DNA from: a virus | IMG/VR virus record: IMGVR_UViG_3300022752_000213 | Coordinates: 1 to 34,541 of that record | Strand: one strand, 5' to 3' | Length of the DNA: 34,541 nucleotides | Part shown: positions 17,778-23,520 of the stretch, one piece after another | Layout of the letters: the number at the start of each line of letters is the position of its first letter | Numbering within the stretch: position 1 is the first letter of the stretch | The notes under the pieces: generated by a model | What the model saw: the letters and a program-made list of their open reading frames with translations, nothing else | What the model was told of the DNA's origin: nothing | Databases searched by the model: none | Translations under genes and position numbers: made by a program

Positions 17778-18116
17778 TTAAAATTGAATCTTAGGTTTAT
17801 CTTTTGGACGTTCCATAACGCCTGGAACTCTAGCCATTGTCAAACTAAATTTAGCAACGTCATCACGAAGTTGAGTAAGTTCTGTCTCTGCTTTTGTTTG
17901 AATGTGTAAAACTCGTGCGTCAGTTTCTTTGCGAAGCTTTTCAAGCTCACCTAAAATATCAGGTTGCTCTGTTCTGAATAAATATTGTTGATATGCAAAA
18001 AGTAAAGAAGAAGCTACAAATCCAACAATTGGACCGAGGCTTATTGGGTTAATTCCAAGGTAGAAGAAAAATGCAAGAAGAAGAACGGCAGGGAATGCGT
18101 CAAGTATTTTTTTCAT
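17778..18116 (-). CDS. Membrane protein with coiled-coil tail
   Basis: The first 55 residues contain two hydrophobic helices (AVLLLAFFFYLG and LGPIVGFVASSLLFAYQ). After them comes a charged coiled coil (about 60-95) and a Pro/Lys-rich end, PKDKPKIQF. It sits between the 129-aa structural gene and the small terminase candidate, behind a late-promoter-like motif. Membrane-anchored proteins in this position of podovirus-like genomes are sometimes lysis or morphogenesis factors, but no family is recognised. It could be a holin or spanin-like protein. Confidence 0.72.
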   Translation of the reverse strand: MKKILDAFPAVLLLAFFFYLGINPISLGPIVGFVASSLLFAYQQYLFRTEQPDILGELEKLRKETDARVLHIQTKAETELTQLRDDVAKFSLTMARVPGVMERPKDKPKIQF

Positions 18117-18178
18117 GAATGTCCTTATAAGTTAAGCACTTAGAGCCTATTGGTATCTAAGTAGTTACTGTCACAATA

Positions 18179-18190
18179 TAAGGGTGTTAT
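18179..18190 (-). promoter_or_regulatory. Late-promoter-like motif, copy 4
   Basis: On the minus strand this reads AATAACACCCTTATATTG, about 60 bp upstream of the membrane-protein gene. It overlaps the last codons of the 129-aa gene, so it is partly coding. Confidence 0.52.
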
Positions 18191-18576
18191 TTTTTAAGCA
18201 AGGATTCTAATGCAGCACGACGAGCCTTAGACATACGCTCATTTTCTGGAAGATCTAAAGCCTCTGGAGTTTCTACTTCATTAAAGTATCTTTGCAAATT
18301 ACTACGCCCCATATTTTCTAAGTTTAATTTAGATGGTTTAAATGTCCCTTCTTCTGACCATTTTCCACCCTGCTGAATAACCGGAATATTGTACATAGAT
18401 TGATCTGAAAAAGTAGGATGATTTGGTTTTTTATAAGTATCTTCTAAATGCCCTAAATCTTTTGGATTATATTTTTGATTTTTAAAATAAGCAGGAAGAT
18501 CGTATTCTTGTTCATCTAAAGATACATCTCTATTTTGAAGTTTTGACTGATAAGCTAACCAATCTTTATAATTCAT
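18187..18576 (-). CDS. Structural protein, 129 aa, with shared C-terminal tail
   Basis: The pattern YDLPAYFKNQ ... LGHLEDTYKKPNHPTFSDQSMY ... GGKW (about 26-75) is a recurrent signature of phage virion-associated proteins, often in internal or tail proteins. The last eleven residues, RRAALESLLKK, nearly repeat the end of the neighbouring 396-aa protein (RRKALESLLRK). The two genes are 2 bp apart and probably made together. A virion location is inferred from the signature and from the shared tail. Confidence 0.78.
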   Translation of the reverse strand: MNYKDWLAYQSKLQNRDVSLDEQEYDLPAYFKNQKYNPKDLGHLEDTYKKPNHPTFSDQSMYNIPVIQQGGKWSEEGTFKPSKLNLENMGRSNLQRYFNEVETPEALDLPENERMSKARRAALESLLKK

Positions 18577-18578
18577 AG

Positions 18579-19769
18579 TTATTTCCTTAATAAAGATTCT
18601 AATGCTTTGCGTCTAATCTCTGGACTGGCTTGTGGATTTTCTATGCTATAATCTTCAGAACCCTTTTCTGGACCTAAAGACTCAGACTCTCCTAATATAG
18701 GTACAGCAGAAGCTGCATTAGCTTCTCCTGACATAGCTGCTATTCCCGCTCCAATTGTTGGACCAATCAAAGGGAGTTTACTTAATAACCCCATTCCCTT
18801 AGATAACCTTTTTATATTTCTTCCTTCATAATGCCCGATATCTTCAAGGATATCCTTTCTAATAGAGTGGTGTCCTTGAGAGCGTATAGCCTCGGCTTTT
18901 ATTGGATTATATTCTGACTCTAAAACTTTAGTAATGTAGTCTCTATCTGGAGTATATCTTAAATTCTCTGCTGGCATATCTGGTATTTTTTTACGATCTA
19001 TTCCAATATACTTTTCTATCATTTGTTTATCTATAGCATTAGGTCTATCTCTTAATAATGCTTTTTTATACTTATTAATTAATGAGAGATGATCCTCCCT
19101 ACTTCCAGATGGAGGTTGTTCTTTTAATAACTTTTCTAAAATATCTACTTTATCTGGGGTTAACATATCTGCAGATTCTGTGGGATAAATATTCGCTATA
19201 TTTTTAGAGTGTTGTAAAAACTGCTCCCCTCCTTTATTAATATTTCCAATACGCTCCGTTAATTCTTTGTACTTTTCTGGATCTGCTATTTCAATTCTTT
19301 TTAAATGAATGGCTGGTAAATCATTTGCATGAGATAGTTCATGAGCAAGAACTCTTTTAGCCCTAGCATTAGTATAATCTTTATTTGTTATAGGAGTGCT
19401 ACCTAACCTAATTGGTATATCCATAGTTGGGTCTGAATAAAATAATCCATTATTAAAAAATCCACTTCCGTAAGAAGCATTTACATCTTTAGCATTTGGG
19501 TATATTATTTTTTTAATTTCATCCAAAGCAGGATAATCTTTTTGCTTCATTTTTGTAAGATAATTATTAAGTGATTCGGAAGATTTAACATCTTCAGTGC
19601 CAAATCTTTTTTCTATTAAAGAACCTAGTATGTCAGAATTAAGAGCTTGTACATTTGACAAGTCTCTACCAGAGTTTAACAATATCTTTTGAATTTCATC
19701 ATCTGAATTAGCTTTAGATAACAATTCTATTAAATCATCATCACTTATTTCTTTCAATATTTTATTCAT
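18579..19769 (-). CDS. Putative virion-associated HExxH metallopeptidase, 396 aa
   Basis: A zinc-peptidase motif, HELSH, lies at 143-147 in a helix (RVLAHELSHAND), preceded by a beta-type segment with SGFFNNGLFYSDPTMDIPIRLG. Near 325-350 there is a hydrophobic, Gly/Ala-rich stretch (LLSKLPLIGPTIGAGIAAM, then a EANAAS junction) of the kind seen in large phage proteins ejected with DNA. The C-terminus RRKALESLLRK is shared with the 129-aa neighbour. It may be a protease delivered into the host or acting on the envelope or capsid. Catalysis is not proven: only the motif and its helical context are visible. The start is preceded by a weak ribosome binding site. Confidence 0.72.
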   Translation of the reverse strand: MNKILKEISDDDLIELLSKANSDDEIQKILLNSGRDLSNVQALNSDILGSLIEKRFGTEDVKSSESLNNYLTKMKQKDYPALDEIKKIIYPNAKDVNASYGSGFFNNGLFYSDPTMDIPIRLGSTPITNKDYTNARAKRVLAHELSHANDLPAIHLKRIEIADPEKYKELTERIGNINKGGEQFLQHSKNIANIYPTESADMLTPDKVDILEKLLKEQPPSGSREDHLSLINKYKKALLRDRPNAIDKQMIEKYIGIDRKKIPDMPAENLRYTPDRDYITKVLESEYNPIKAEAIRSQGHHSIRKDILEDIGHYEGRNIKRLSKGMGLLSKLPLIGPTIGAGIAAMSGEANAASAVPILGESESLGPEKGSEDYSIENPQASPEIRRKALESLLRK

Positions 19770-19772
19770 TTA

Positions 19773-20027
19773 TTACCACTTCTTACAAGACCAGTAACCA
19801 GCCTTGAGTTTTGACTTTTTTTCATCACAGGAATGGCGAGCACGAAAATTTTTGCGTCTTTCTGGGTTATAGGACTTATCTGGCATATTAGGATCTCCAA
19901 AGCGAACAATTTTTTCTTCTCCGCCTTCACATCCTTTAACTACCCAAGACTTTTTTTCGCCAGAAGTTCTTTTTGGGCTATTACAAGAAAGTTTTTCTTT
20001 TAAACTAGACCAACGTTTCTTAGCCAT
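19773..20027 (-). CDS. Small basic Cys-containing head-cluster protein, 84 aa
   Basis: The 84-residue protein begins with KKRWSSLKEKLSC and ends with the pattern FRARHSCDEKKSKLKAGYWSCKKW, which recurs in many short phage proteins or as a tail on larger ones. Its four or five Cys and high Lys content suggest a small metal- or DNA-binding element. The N-terminal W-x-x-L-K-x-K pattern is akin to the F-x-K-L-K-x-K-V motif of other head-cluster proteins. It lies 3 bp before the 396-aa gene. The function is unknown. Confidence 0.75.
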   Translation of the reverse strand: MAKKRWSSLKEKLSCNSPKRTSGEKKSWVVKGCEGGEEKIVRFGDPNMPDKSYNPERRKNFRARHSCDEKKSKLKAGYWSCKKW

Positions 20028-20028
20028 A

Positions 20029-20205
20029 TTAATCCTTATACTTTTCTTTCAAAGCCTCGTACCTAGCTCTCTTCTTTTTTTCCAAATCTTTTAGATCTTC
20101 TGGAAGTTCTTCTATCTCATCCGATTTAGACGGTTCTTTTTCTTTTCTATTATCCATTATAGAATAAAACAAGTCTTCCAAGAAGCTATCTTCTACTTTC
20201 TTCAT
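20029..20205 (-). CDS. Small charged protein, 58 aa, first gene of the minus-strand operon
   Basis: An ATG at 20205 opens a 58-codon frame ending one base before the start of the 84-aa gene. The protein is very rich in Glu, Lys and Asp and looks mostly helical (KKVEDSFLEDLFYSIM, then LKDLEKKKRARYEALKEKY). The start lies only 6 bp from late-promoter-like copy 5, so it would be nearly leaderless if that motif is the promoter. An internal ATG at 20157 is an alternative. Its place suggests a head or packaging accessory. Confidence 0.68.
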   Translation of the reverse strand: MKKVEDSFLEDLFYSIMDNRKEKEPSKSDEIEELPEDLKDLEKKKRARYEALKEKYKD

Positions 20206-20211
20206 ATCCTA

Positions 20212-20223
20212 TAAGGGTGCTTT
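20212..20223 (-). promoter_or_regulatory. Late-promoter-like motif, copy 5
   Basis: On the minus strand this reads AAAAGCACCCTTATAGGATATG and lies at the very head of the structural operon. With copy 6 it forms a subclass that has GCACCC instead of ACACCC. Confidence 0.55.
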
Positions 20224-20243
20224 TTGACGCTTCCTGCGTCAAA
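20223..20243. promoter_or_regulatory. Perfect 8-bp palindrome between divergent operons (operator candidate)
   Basis: The arms TTTGACGC and GCGTCAAA flank a 5-bp centre. It lies between the late-type motif of the minus operon and the promoter of the plus operon. The half-site matches the extended -35 element TTGACGC found in several plus-strand promoters. It could bind a dimeric regulator or form a terminator-like hairpin. Confidence 0.5.
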
Positions 20244-20260
20244 TTCACACCTGAAGACCT

Positions 20261-20288
20261 TTGCTAGACAAACCTCCTGTTTTATAGT
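20261..20288 (+). promoter_or_regulatory. Sigma70-like promoter for the first plus-strand operon
   Basis: TTGCTA and TATAGT are 16 bp apart, about 45 bp upstream of the first plus-strand gene. No better promoter is seen in the divergent gap. Confidence 0.45.
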
Positions 20289-20332
20289 AGACTACCTCTT
20301 TAATAGGTGATATAACCCCCTTAGTAGGTAGG

Positions 20333-20533
20333 ATGAAAAATAAAAATAACAAGACAAAGAAAGTAGCAACAGCAGTTCCAGTTGGAAGGGTTTTGAATGA
20401 GCTTGTTATCTGGGAATTTTCTAAGGATGAAGCTGTTATCTGTCACATAGTTGACCAAGTTTCTAAAGCTATACTTATGACATATCACCTTAGACATTTT
20501 GGAGCTGCCAGTTTTGGAATTAGTGAAGAATAA
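20333..20533 (+). CDS. Small protein, 66 aa, unknown
   Basis: The first gene of the plus-strand block, 66 residues, starts with a Lys/Asn-rich tail (about 1-12) and then a compact mixed domain (VLNELVIWEFSKDEAVICHIVDQVSKAIL). There is no membrane segment or known motif. An AGGTAGG ribosome binding site lies just before the ATG. Its position right after a promoter suggests early expression. No function can be given. Confidence 0.65.
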   Translation: MKNKNNKTKKVATAVPVGRVLNELVIWEFSKDEAVICHIVDQVSKAILMTYHLRHFGAASFGISEE

Positions 20534-20544
20534 TTAGGTGACAG

Positions 20545-20601
20545 ATGGGTTTTAACTACCGTAGCAAAGTTTGTGCTGAAGTGACAGATAAAAATACTTA
20601 A
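20545..20601 (+). CDS. Possible 18-residue peptide
   Basis: An ATG at 20545 preceded by AGGTGA, an extended Shine-Dalgarno match, opens an 18-codon frame beginning MGFNYRSKVCAEV. It fills the gap between two genes. It may simply be a translated leader; the evidence is the ribosome binding site and the spacing only. Confidence 0.3.
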   Translation: MGFNYRSKVCAEVTDKNT

Positions 20602-20613
20602 AAACAATGAAAA

Positions 20614-20838
20614 GTGACAGATATGTTTAGACCGAACGAAGAAAATTTTTTACAAATGCTTTTTTCCCAGAAAGAGGTAGTATCAGAGCCTTATTGTGTG
20701 GATGGAGTAATATATATTTGGAGAGATTACGGAATTGATGAGTATGTTTATTTAATGTCTCCAAGTACAAGTGCTCAGTATAATGCATTTTTAGAAAAAG
20801 TTAAGGAAGAACGCCCATTATTATTGGAATTAGTTTAA
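20614..20838 (+). CDS. Small protein, 74 aa, unknown
   Basis: The frame opens with GTG at 20614; an ATG at 20623 is an equally plausible start and gives 71 residues. The protein has an aromatic centre (YCVDGVIYIWRDYGIDEYVYLM) followed by a helix and ends in PLLLELV, a loose match to the L-x-x-E-L-L tails of its neighbours. No family is recognised. It ends 1 bp before the next start codon. Confidence 0.65.
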   Translation: MTDMFRPNEENFLQMLFSQKEVVSEPYCVDGVIYIWRDYGIDEYVYLMSPSTSAQYNAFLEKVKEERPLLLELV

Positions 20839-20839
20839 A

Positions 20840-21148
20840 ATGAAAGAAGCTCTTAAGGAATTACGTAAAATTGCAAAGATGCCAGACCAGAAACACTGGA
20901 ACTGTACAGAAATGCGTGAAAGAGCCTTAGAAGATTGGATATATAAATGGATTATTGAGCTAGAATATGAACAACATGTGTTAAATAAGAAGTATTTAAG
21001 CTCTGATTTCGAGGATTTCTTAAAAGAACATATTGGAAAGAAGCTGGCAGAACAAGCAATGGAAGAAGCTATTGAAATTAAAAGCGAAAAAACAGAATTA
21101 AAAGGTAATTTAACATGTCTACGAAGAAAACCAAAAGAATTGCCTTAG
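20840..21148 (+). CDS. Helical small protein, 102 aa, unknown
   Basis: A mostly alpha-helical, charged protein of 102 residues with a Trp-rich N-terminal half (HWNCTEMRERALEDWIYKWIIELEYEQ). It has no membrane segment or known motif. The last 34 bp overlap the next gene. The ribosome binding site is weak (GGAAT), suggesting coupling to the gene before it. Confidence 0.65.
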   Translation: MKEALKELRKIAKMPDQKHWNCTEMRERALEDWIYKWIIELEYEQHVLNKKYLSSDFEDFLKEHIGKKLAEQAMEEAIEIKSEKTELKGNLTCLRRKPKELP

Positions 21149-21324
21149 TTGATCTAATTAAAGATCAGGTTGTTTGGTCAGATAGGTGGAATACTTACTT
21201 GAAATACGTAGGAAAAGACTTTGATGGCGAACATATATTTAAATTCTTGGATAAAAGTAGCTATTGTGTTATAATTGAAACTTGTTTATATGAACCGCCA
21301 GAGCTAATAAAGGAGCTTTTGTGA
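21115..21324 (+). CDS. Small protein with C-terminal LIKELL tail, 69 aa
   Basis: A 69-residue protein: basic N-terminus, then a beta-rich core (QVVWSDRWNTYLKYVGKDFDGEHIFKFL, aromatic-rich), ending in PELIKELL. It resembles the beta-rich small proteins at 22254, 22472, 29298 and 29971, which end in LEIELL or LELELL. The DNA for the tail (AAAGGAGCTTTTG) also carries the ribosome binding site of the next gene, whose GTG start overlaps the stop codon. Confidence 0.68.
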   Translation: MSTKKTKRIALVDLIKDQVVWSDRWNTYLKYVGKDFDGEHIFKFLDKSSYCVIIETCLYEPPELIKELL

Positions 21325-21674
21325 CAGTTAAGAGAAAACCTGCCAGAAAAAAACCACAACTATCTGGAACTATTCAAAGTGGCGTGCTATTTATAGGTGA
21401 TTGTCAGTTTTTCGCACAGTCTCCAGTGTTAGAGTTAAATCCTACTACGGGCGAAACGGTGGATGTTACTCCTAAAGACCCTCTTAATCCTTTCAATACC
21501 TTAGATAGAACCTTTGATTTGGTTGGAGACTCTGAAAAAAACCTAGAAATAGCCCCATTTATCCCAGGTAGAGGAGTTCTTCTTAATACGCATCTCCAAC
21601 AAGGTAATTTTGTTGTGCGTAAAAAGATAAAAAATGGTAAGTTAGTTGGCTATGTTATTGATATAAAGGGGTAA
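21321..21674 (+). CDS. Unknown protein, 117 aa, GTG start
   Basis: Translation probably starts at GTG (21321), which overlaps the previous stop codon (GTGA) and has AAAGGAG 6 bp upstream. The N-terminus is basic (KRKPARKKP), followed by a beta-rich domain with GVLFIGDCQFFAQSPVLEL and PFIPGRGVLLNTHLQQG. No family is recognised. The codon use is slightly richer in C than in its neighbours. Confidence 0.65.
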   Translation: MTVKRKPARKKPQLSGTIQSGVLFIGDCQFFAQSPVLELNPTTGETVDVTPKDPLNPFNTLDRTFDLVGDSEKNLEIAPFIPGRGVLLNTHLQQGNFVVRKKIKNGKLVGYVIDIKG

Positions 21675-21675
21675 T

Positions 21676-21864
21676 ATGACACAGACTAAAGAAGAATTTC
21701 TAATAGACTATCTCATAAAGAACAACTTTTCTGCAACTTCCAGTAAAGATCTTGAAAAAGCCATATCTGGAATGACAGCTCAACAAATCATTAAAGCCAT
21801 GGAAATTGCGAGGAATATCCAGACTAATCTAAACGCAACATCTCTAGGAAAAGAGTTAACTTGA
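21676..21864 (+). CDS. Small helical protein with LGKELT tail, 62 aa
   Basis: A helical 62-residue protein (EEFLIDYLIKNNF, then LEKAISGMTAQQIIKAMEIARNIQ) ending in TSLGKELT. The next two genes encode other helical proteins ending in LGRELF and LGKELF. It overlaps the following TTG start by 4 bp. Start: ATG one base after the previous stop. The function is unknown. Confidence 0.68.
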   Translation: MTQTKEEFLIDYLIKNNFSATSSKDLEKAISGMTAQQIIKAMEIARNIQTNLNATSLGKELT

Positions 21865-22100
21865 TATACGATGTTATGGCTATTTCTTCAGAGGAAGCAA
21901 GCGTTTTGCTATATAAACGATGTGTGGAGTTAATAGTTACAGAAAAGAAATATGAAATAACTGCAGATTCAATGGTTAGGGTGCTAACCCAGCGATTATA
22001 TGGAGATTATAGGCAAGTGGTAAATACTGCAGAATACAAAAGGGCTGAGAAACATGTCAACTACTTTAAAAACACAGGACTTGGACGAGAGTTATTTTAG
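21861..22100 (+). CDS. Small helical protein with LGRELF tail, TTG start
   Basis: The frame opens with TTG at 21861, overlapping the previous stop codon (TTGA), with GGAAAAGAG just upstream; an in-frame ATG at 21876 is an alternative. The 79-residue product is helical (SSEEASVLLYKRCVELIV, DSMVRVLTQRLYGDYRQVV) and ends in TGLGRELF. It is similar in layout, though not closely in sequence, to its two neighbours. Confidence 0.65.
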   Translation: MIYDVMAISSEEASVLLYKRCVELIVTEKKYEITADSMVRVLTQRLYGDYRQVVNTAEYKRAEKHVNYFKNTGLGRELF

Positions 22101-22257
22101 ATTTAGATCACAAGTATCTAAGGAATCTACAGAAGATTTACAACTAATATTAGACGCTTACATTTTAATAGGTAGACATTTCTTTGACATCTCTATAAAG
22201 GCAATAAAAGACGAGCTGGAGTTTAGAAGCACAAGCTTAGGAAAGGAATTGTTTTGA
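22054..22257 (+). CDS. Small helical protein with LGKELF tail, 67 aa
   Basis: A 67-residue helical protein (STEDLQLILDAYILIGRHFF, IKAIKDELEF) ending in STSLGKELF. It starts 47 bp inside the end of the previous gene, an unusually long overlap; no better start is apparent downstream. The tail codons contain GGAAAGGAA, the ribosome binding site of the next gene. Confidence 0.65.
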   Translation: MSTTLKTQDLDESYFRFRSQVSKESTEDLQLILDAYILIGRHFFDISIKAIKDELEFRSTSLGKELF

Positions 22258-22475
22258 GGCTAGAGCTATCTAAGATATATAAAGTGTCAGATAAGTTTAA
22301 TGACAGGCGATTCTATGTTAAAGTCACAGAAGAGTTGTGTAATTGGGAATATGATTATAACACATATAAATGTAGAATATTGAGCGTTGGGGATTTTTAT
22401 GGACAAACCCTAATTCTTGTGACGGAAATGTGGAACGTAATAGAGGCTACAGACCTCGAAATAGAGCTTTTATGA
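22254..22475 (+). CDS. Small beta-rich protein with LEIELL tail, TTG start
   Basis: The start is TTG at 22254, overlapping the previous TGA (TTGA) and preceded by AAAGGAA. The 73-residue product begins RLELSKIYKVSDKF and is beta-rich and aromatic, ending in ATDLEIELL. The pattern K-IYKV or GDV-V, an aromatic middle, then a helical LE-ELL end recurs in the proteins at 22472, 29298 and 29971, suggesting a family of SH3-like small domains. This fold is an inference from the strand pattern. Confidence 0.68.
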   Translation: MRLELSKIYKVSDKFNDRRFYVKVTEELCNWEYDYNTYKCRILSVGDFYGQTLILVTEMWNVIEATDLEIELL

Positions 22476-22693
22476 AGATAGGTAGGGTATATAAGGTTCA
22501 GTATAATGTGTACGATATAACCGATATAAACGCTTATCTGGTAGTAATAAAATCTGAAAGCAAGGCAGACCATCCAAACTTAGGTCACTACTATGAGGCG
22601 GAAATGTTAGAAACAGGATGTAAGTTACATTTCTATCCTAGAGATTGGAGTATTGTGCATGAACTTAGTAGCTTGGAGTTAGAGTTGCTGTGA
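22472..22693 (+). CDS. Small beta-rich protein with LELELL tail, 73 aa
   Basis: The start at 22472 (ATGA overlap with the previous stop) gives MKIGRVYKVQYNVYD, which lines up with the starts of its relatives; an upstream ATG at 22430 would add 14 residues unlike them. The protein ends in SSLELELL. This tail is kept although no gene follows that could need a ribosome binding site there. It is the last gene of the operon. Confidence 0.7.
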   Translation: MKIGRVYKVQYNVYDITDINAYLVVIKSESKADHPNLGHYYEAEMLETGCKLHFYPRDWSIVHELSSLELELL

Positions 22694-22710
22694 CAGACTA
22701 ACTGTAAACT

Positions 22711-22737
22711 GGGAAATATATTGTGAGGCATATTCCC
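22711..22737 (+). terminator. Hairpin after the first plus-strand operon
   Basis: GGGA-ATAT pairs with ATAT-TCCC (one bulged A) around a 10-nt loop, 18 bp after the last stop codon. No U-tract follows, so it may be a processing site or a weak terminator. Confidence 0.4.
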
Positions 22738-22766
22738 ATCCACTCCCACATTCACATCCCCTCATA

Positions 22767-22860
22767 CCCCCCCCTGCTGGGCTGTCTGGCTGAGGCTGGC
22801 TTGGCATCCGCCTTGCATCTTGCAAGCTTCATGCCAGTGCCTTGCCTTCCTTGGCACAGG
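22767..22860. repeat. GC-rich hairpin island
   Basis: A run of eight C (22767-22774) is followed by repeated GGCTG units. Then comes a nested hairpin, TGGCAT (22802-22807) with ATGCCA (22831-22836) around CTTGCA-TCT-TGCAAG, and another, GTGCC (22837-22841) with GGCAC (22853-22857). The GC content is visibly higher than in all surrounding DNA. No gene is evident; it lies between convergent genes and could be a terminator, a structured RNA or a foreign insertion. Confidence 0.5.
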
Positions 22861-22865
22861 CTTTG

Positions 22866-22979
22866 CTATACTCTTGAGATTATATAGCTAAATCCAGATT
22901 GTTTACCCGCATTCTCAGCTTCCTCATAAGTGGCATAGAATTTGCTATAGTCAAAATTTGTAAAGTAAACTCTAAACAT
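22866..22979 (-). CDS. 37-residue protein with its own consensus promoter
   Basis: On the minus strand an ATG at 22979 preceded by AAGGGAGGGG, an excellent ribosome binding site, opens a 37-codon frame: MFRVYFTNFDYSKFYATYEE, then AENAGKQSGFSYIISRV. Short proteins of this type (MFRVYF..., with a TYEEAE helix) occur in phages. It is the only minus-strand gene in this region and has a near-consensus promoter 30 bp upstream, so it is probably strongly expressed. The function is unknown. Confidence 0.75.
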   Translation of the reverse strand: MFRVYFTNFDYSKFYATYEEAENAGKQSGFSYIISRV

Positions 22980-23009
22980 TGTCCCCTCCCTTGTTTGTTT
23001 CTTGCTCTT

Positions 23010-23038
23010 ATTATATCGCAGTGAGTTATTAGAGTCAA
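23010..23038 (-). promoter_or_regulatory. Near-consensus sigma70 promoter for the 37-aa gene
   Basis: On the minus strand, TTGACT (23038-23033) and TATAAT (23015-23010) are exactly 17 bp apart. It diverges from the plus-strand promoter at 23076. Confidence 0.85.
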
Positions 23039-23075
23039 GCATTATTTTTCTTAAGAATAAAGCGATAAGTTACAC

Positions 23076-23104
23076 TTGACAGGTATGATGCACCGTGCTA
23101 CAAT
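23076..23104 (+). promoter_or_regulatory. Near-consensus sigma70 promoter with flanking direct repeats
   Basis: TTGACA and TACAAT are 17 bp apart. Direct repeats ATAAGTTAC flank it at 23065-23073 and 23111-23119, the second at the expected transcript start. The repeats may be operator half-sites. Confidence 0.85.
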
Positions 23105-23158
23105 GGGGGTATAAGTTACGAAGTAATGAGTAACATCAAGACAACACCGGAGATACGT

Positions 23159-23419
23159 ATGATAGTTCTAATGCAACTTCTTAAAATGCTAAATAAATCA
23201 CAACGTAAAGAATTCGTAGCATTATTCTCCGATCTTGACTATGAGCTGGATGAACTAGGTTATAGAGGCAATGAAACTGATTTAGTCAACGATATGCTGT
23301 TCAATCACTTCGGGCTAAGTATCGAGGATAATGGACAACTCCAAAGATTGACAGACGCTATCCTTAAAAAAGGTAACTTACAGGCAGCCGTCGGTACTAT
23401 CGAGGCAGTGGGGGCATAA
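23159..23419 (+). CDS. Small helical protein, 86 aa, single-gene unit
   Basis: The start at 23159 has GGAG at a good distance (CGGAGATACGTATG); an upstream in-frame ATG at 23126 would add 11 residues but lacks a ribosome binding site. The product is helical (IVLMQLLKMLNKSQRKEFVALF, LVNDMLFNHFGLSI) with no known motif. Codons are richer in G and C than in nearby genes. It has its own promoter and a terminator whose loop contains the stop codon, so it behaves as an independent, possibly recently acquired unit. Confidence 0.72.
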   Translation: MIVLMQLLKMLNKSQRKEFVALFSDLDYELDELGYRGNETDLVNDMLFNHFGLSIEDNGQLQRLTDAILKKGNLQAAVGTIEAVGA

Positions 23420-23432
23420 TGCCCTCGTTTTT
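23410..23432 (+). terminator. Intrinsic terminator, stop codon in the loop
   Basis: GGGCA pairs with TGCCC around TAA, which is the stop codon of the gene; the stem extends by G·U and G-C pairs and is followed by TCGTTTTTCC. Confidence 0.8.
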
Positions 23433-23437
23433 CCATA

Positions 23438-23466
23438 TTGACATGGTGAATCAGTAATGCTACAAT
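23438..23466 (+). promoter_or_regulatory. Near-consensus sigma70 promoter
   Basis: TTGACA and TACAAT are 17 bp apart, directly after the previous terminator. The -10 and -35 are identical to those of the promoter at 23076, which suggests a duplicated cassette layout. Confidence 0.85.
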
Positions 23467-23520
23467 GAGGTAACACAATGCAACAAGGGGCGAGGCATAA
23501 AGCCGAGCGAAGGGACAAGC

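Noticed and set aside
22750-22840. A 26-codon minus-strand frame in the GC-rich island
   Set aside because: The frame follows the hairpin-rich DNA, has an unusual Ala/Gly/Arg composition and no clear ribosome binding site; the folded DNA explains the region better.
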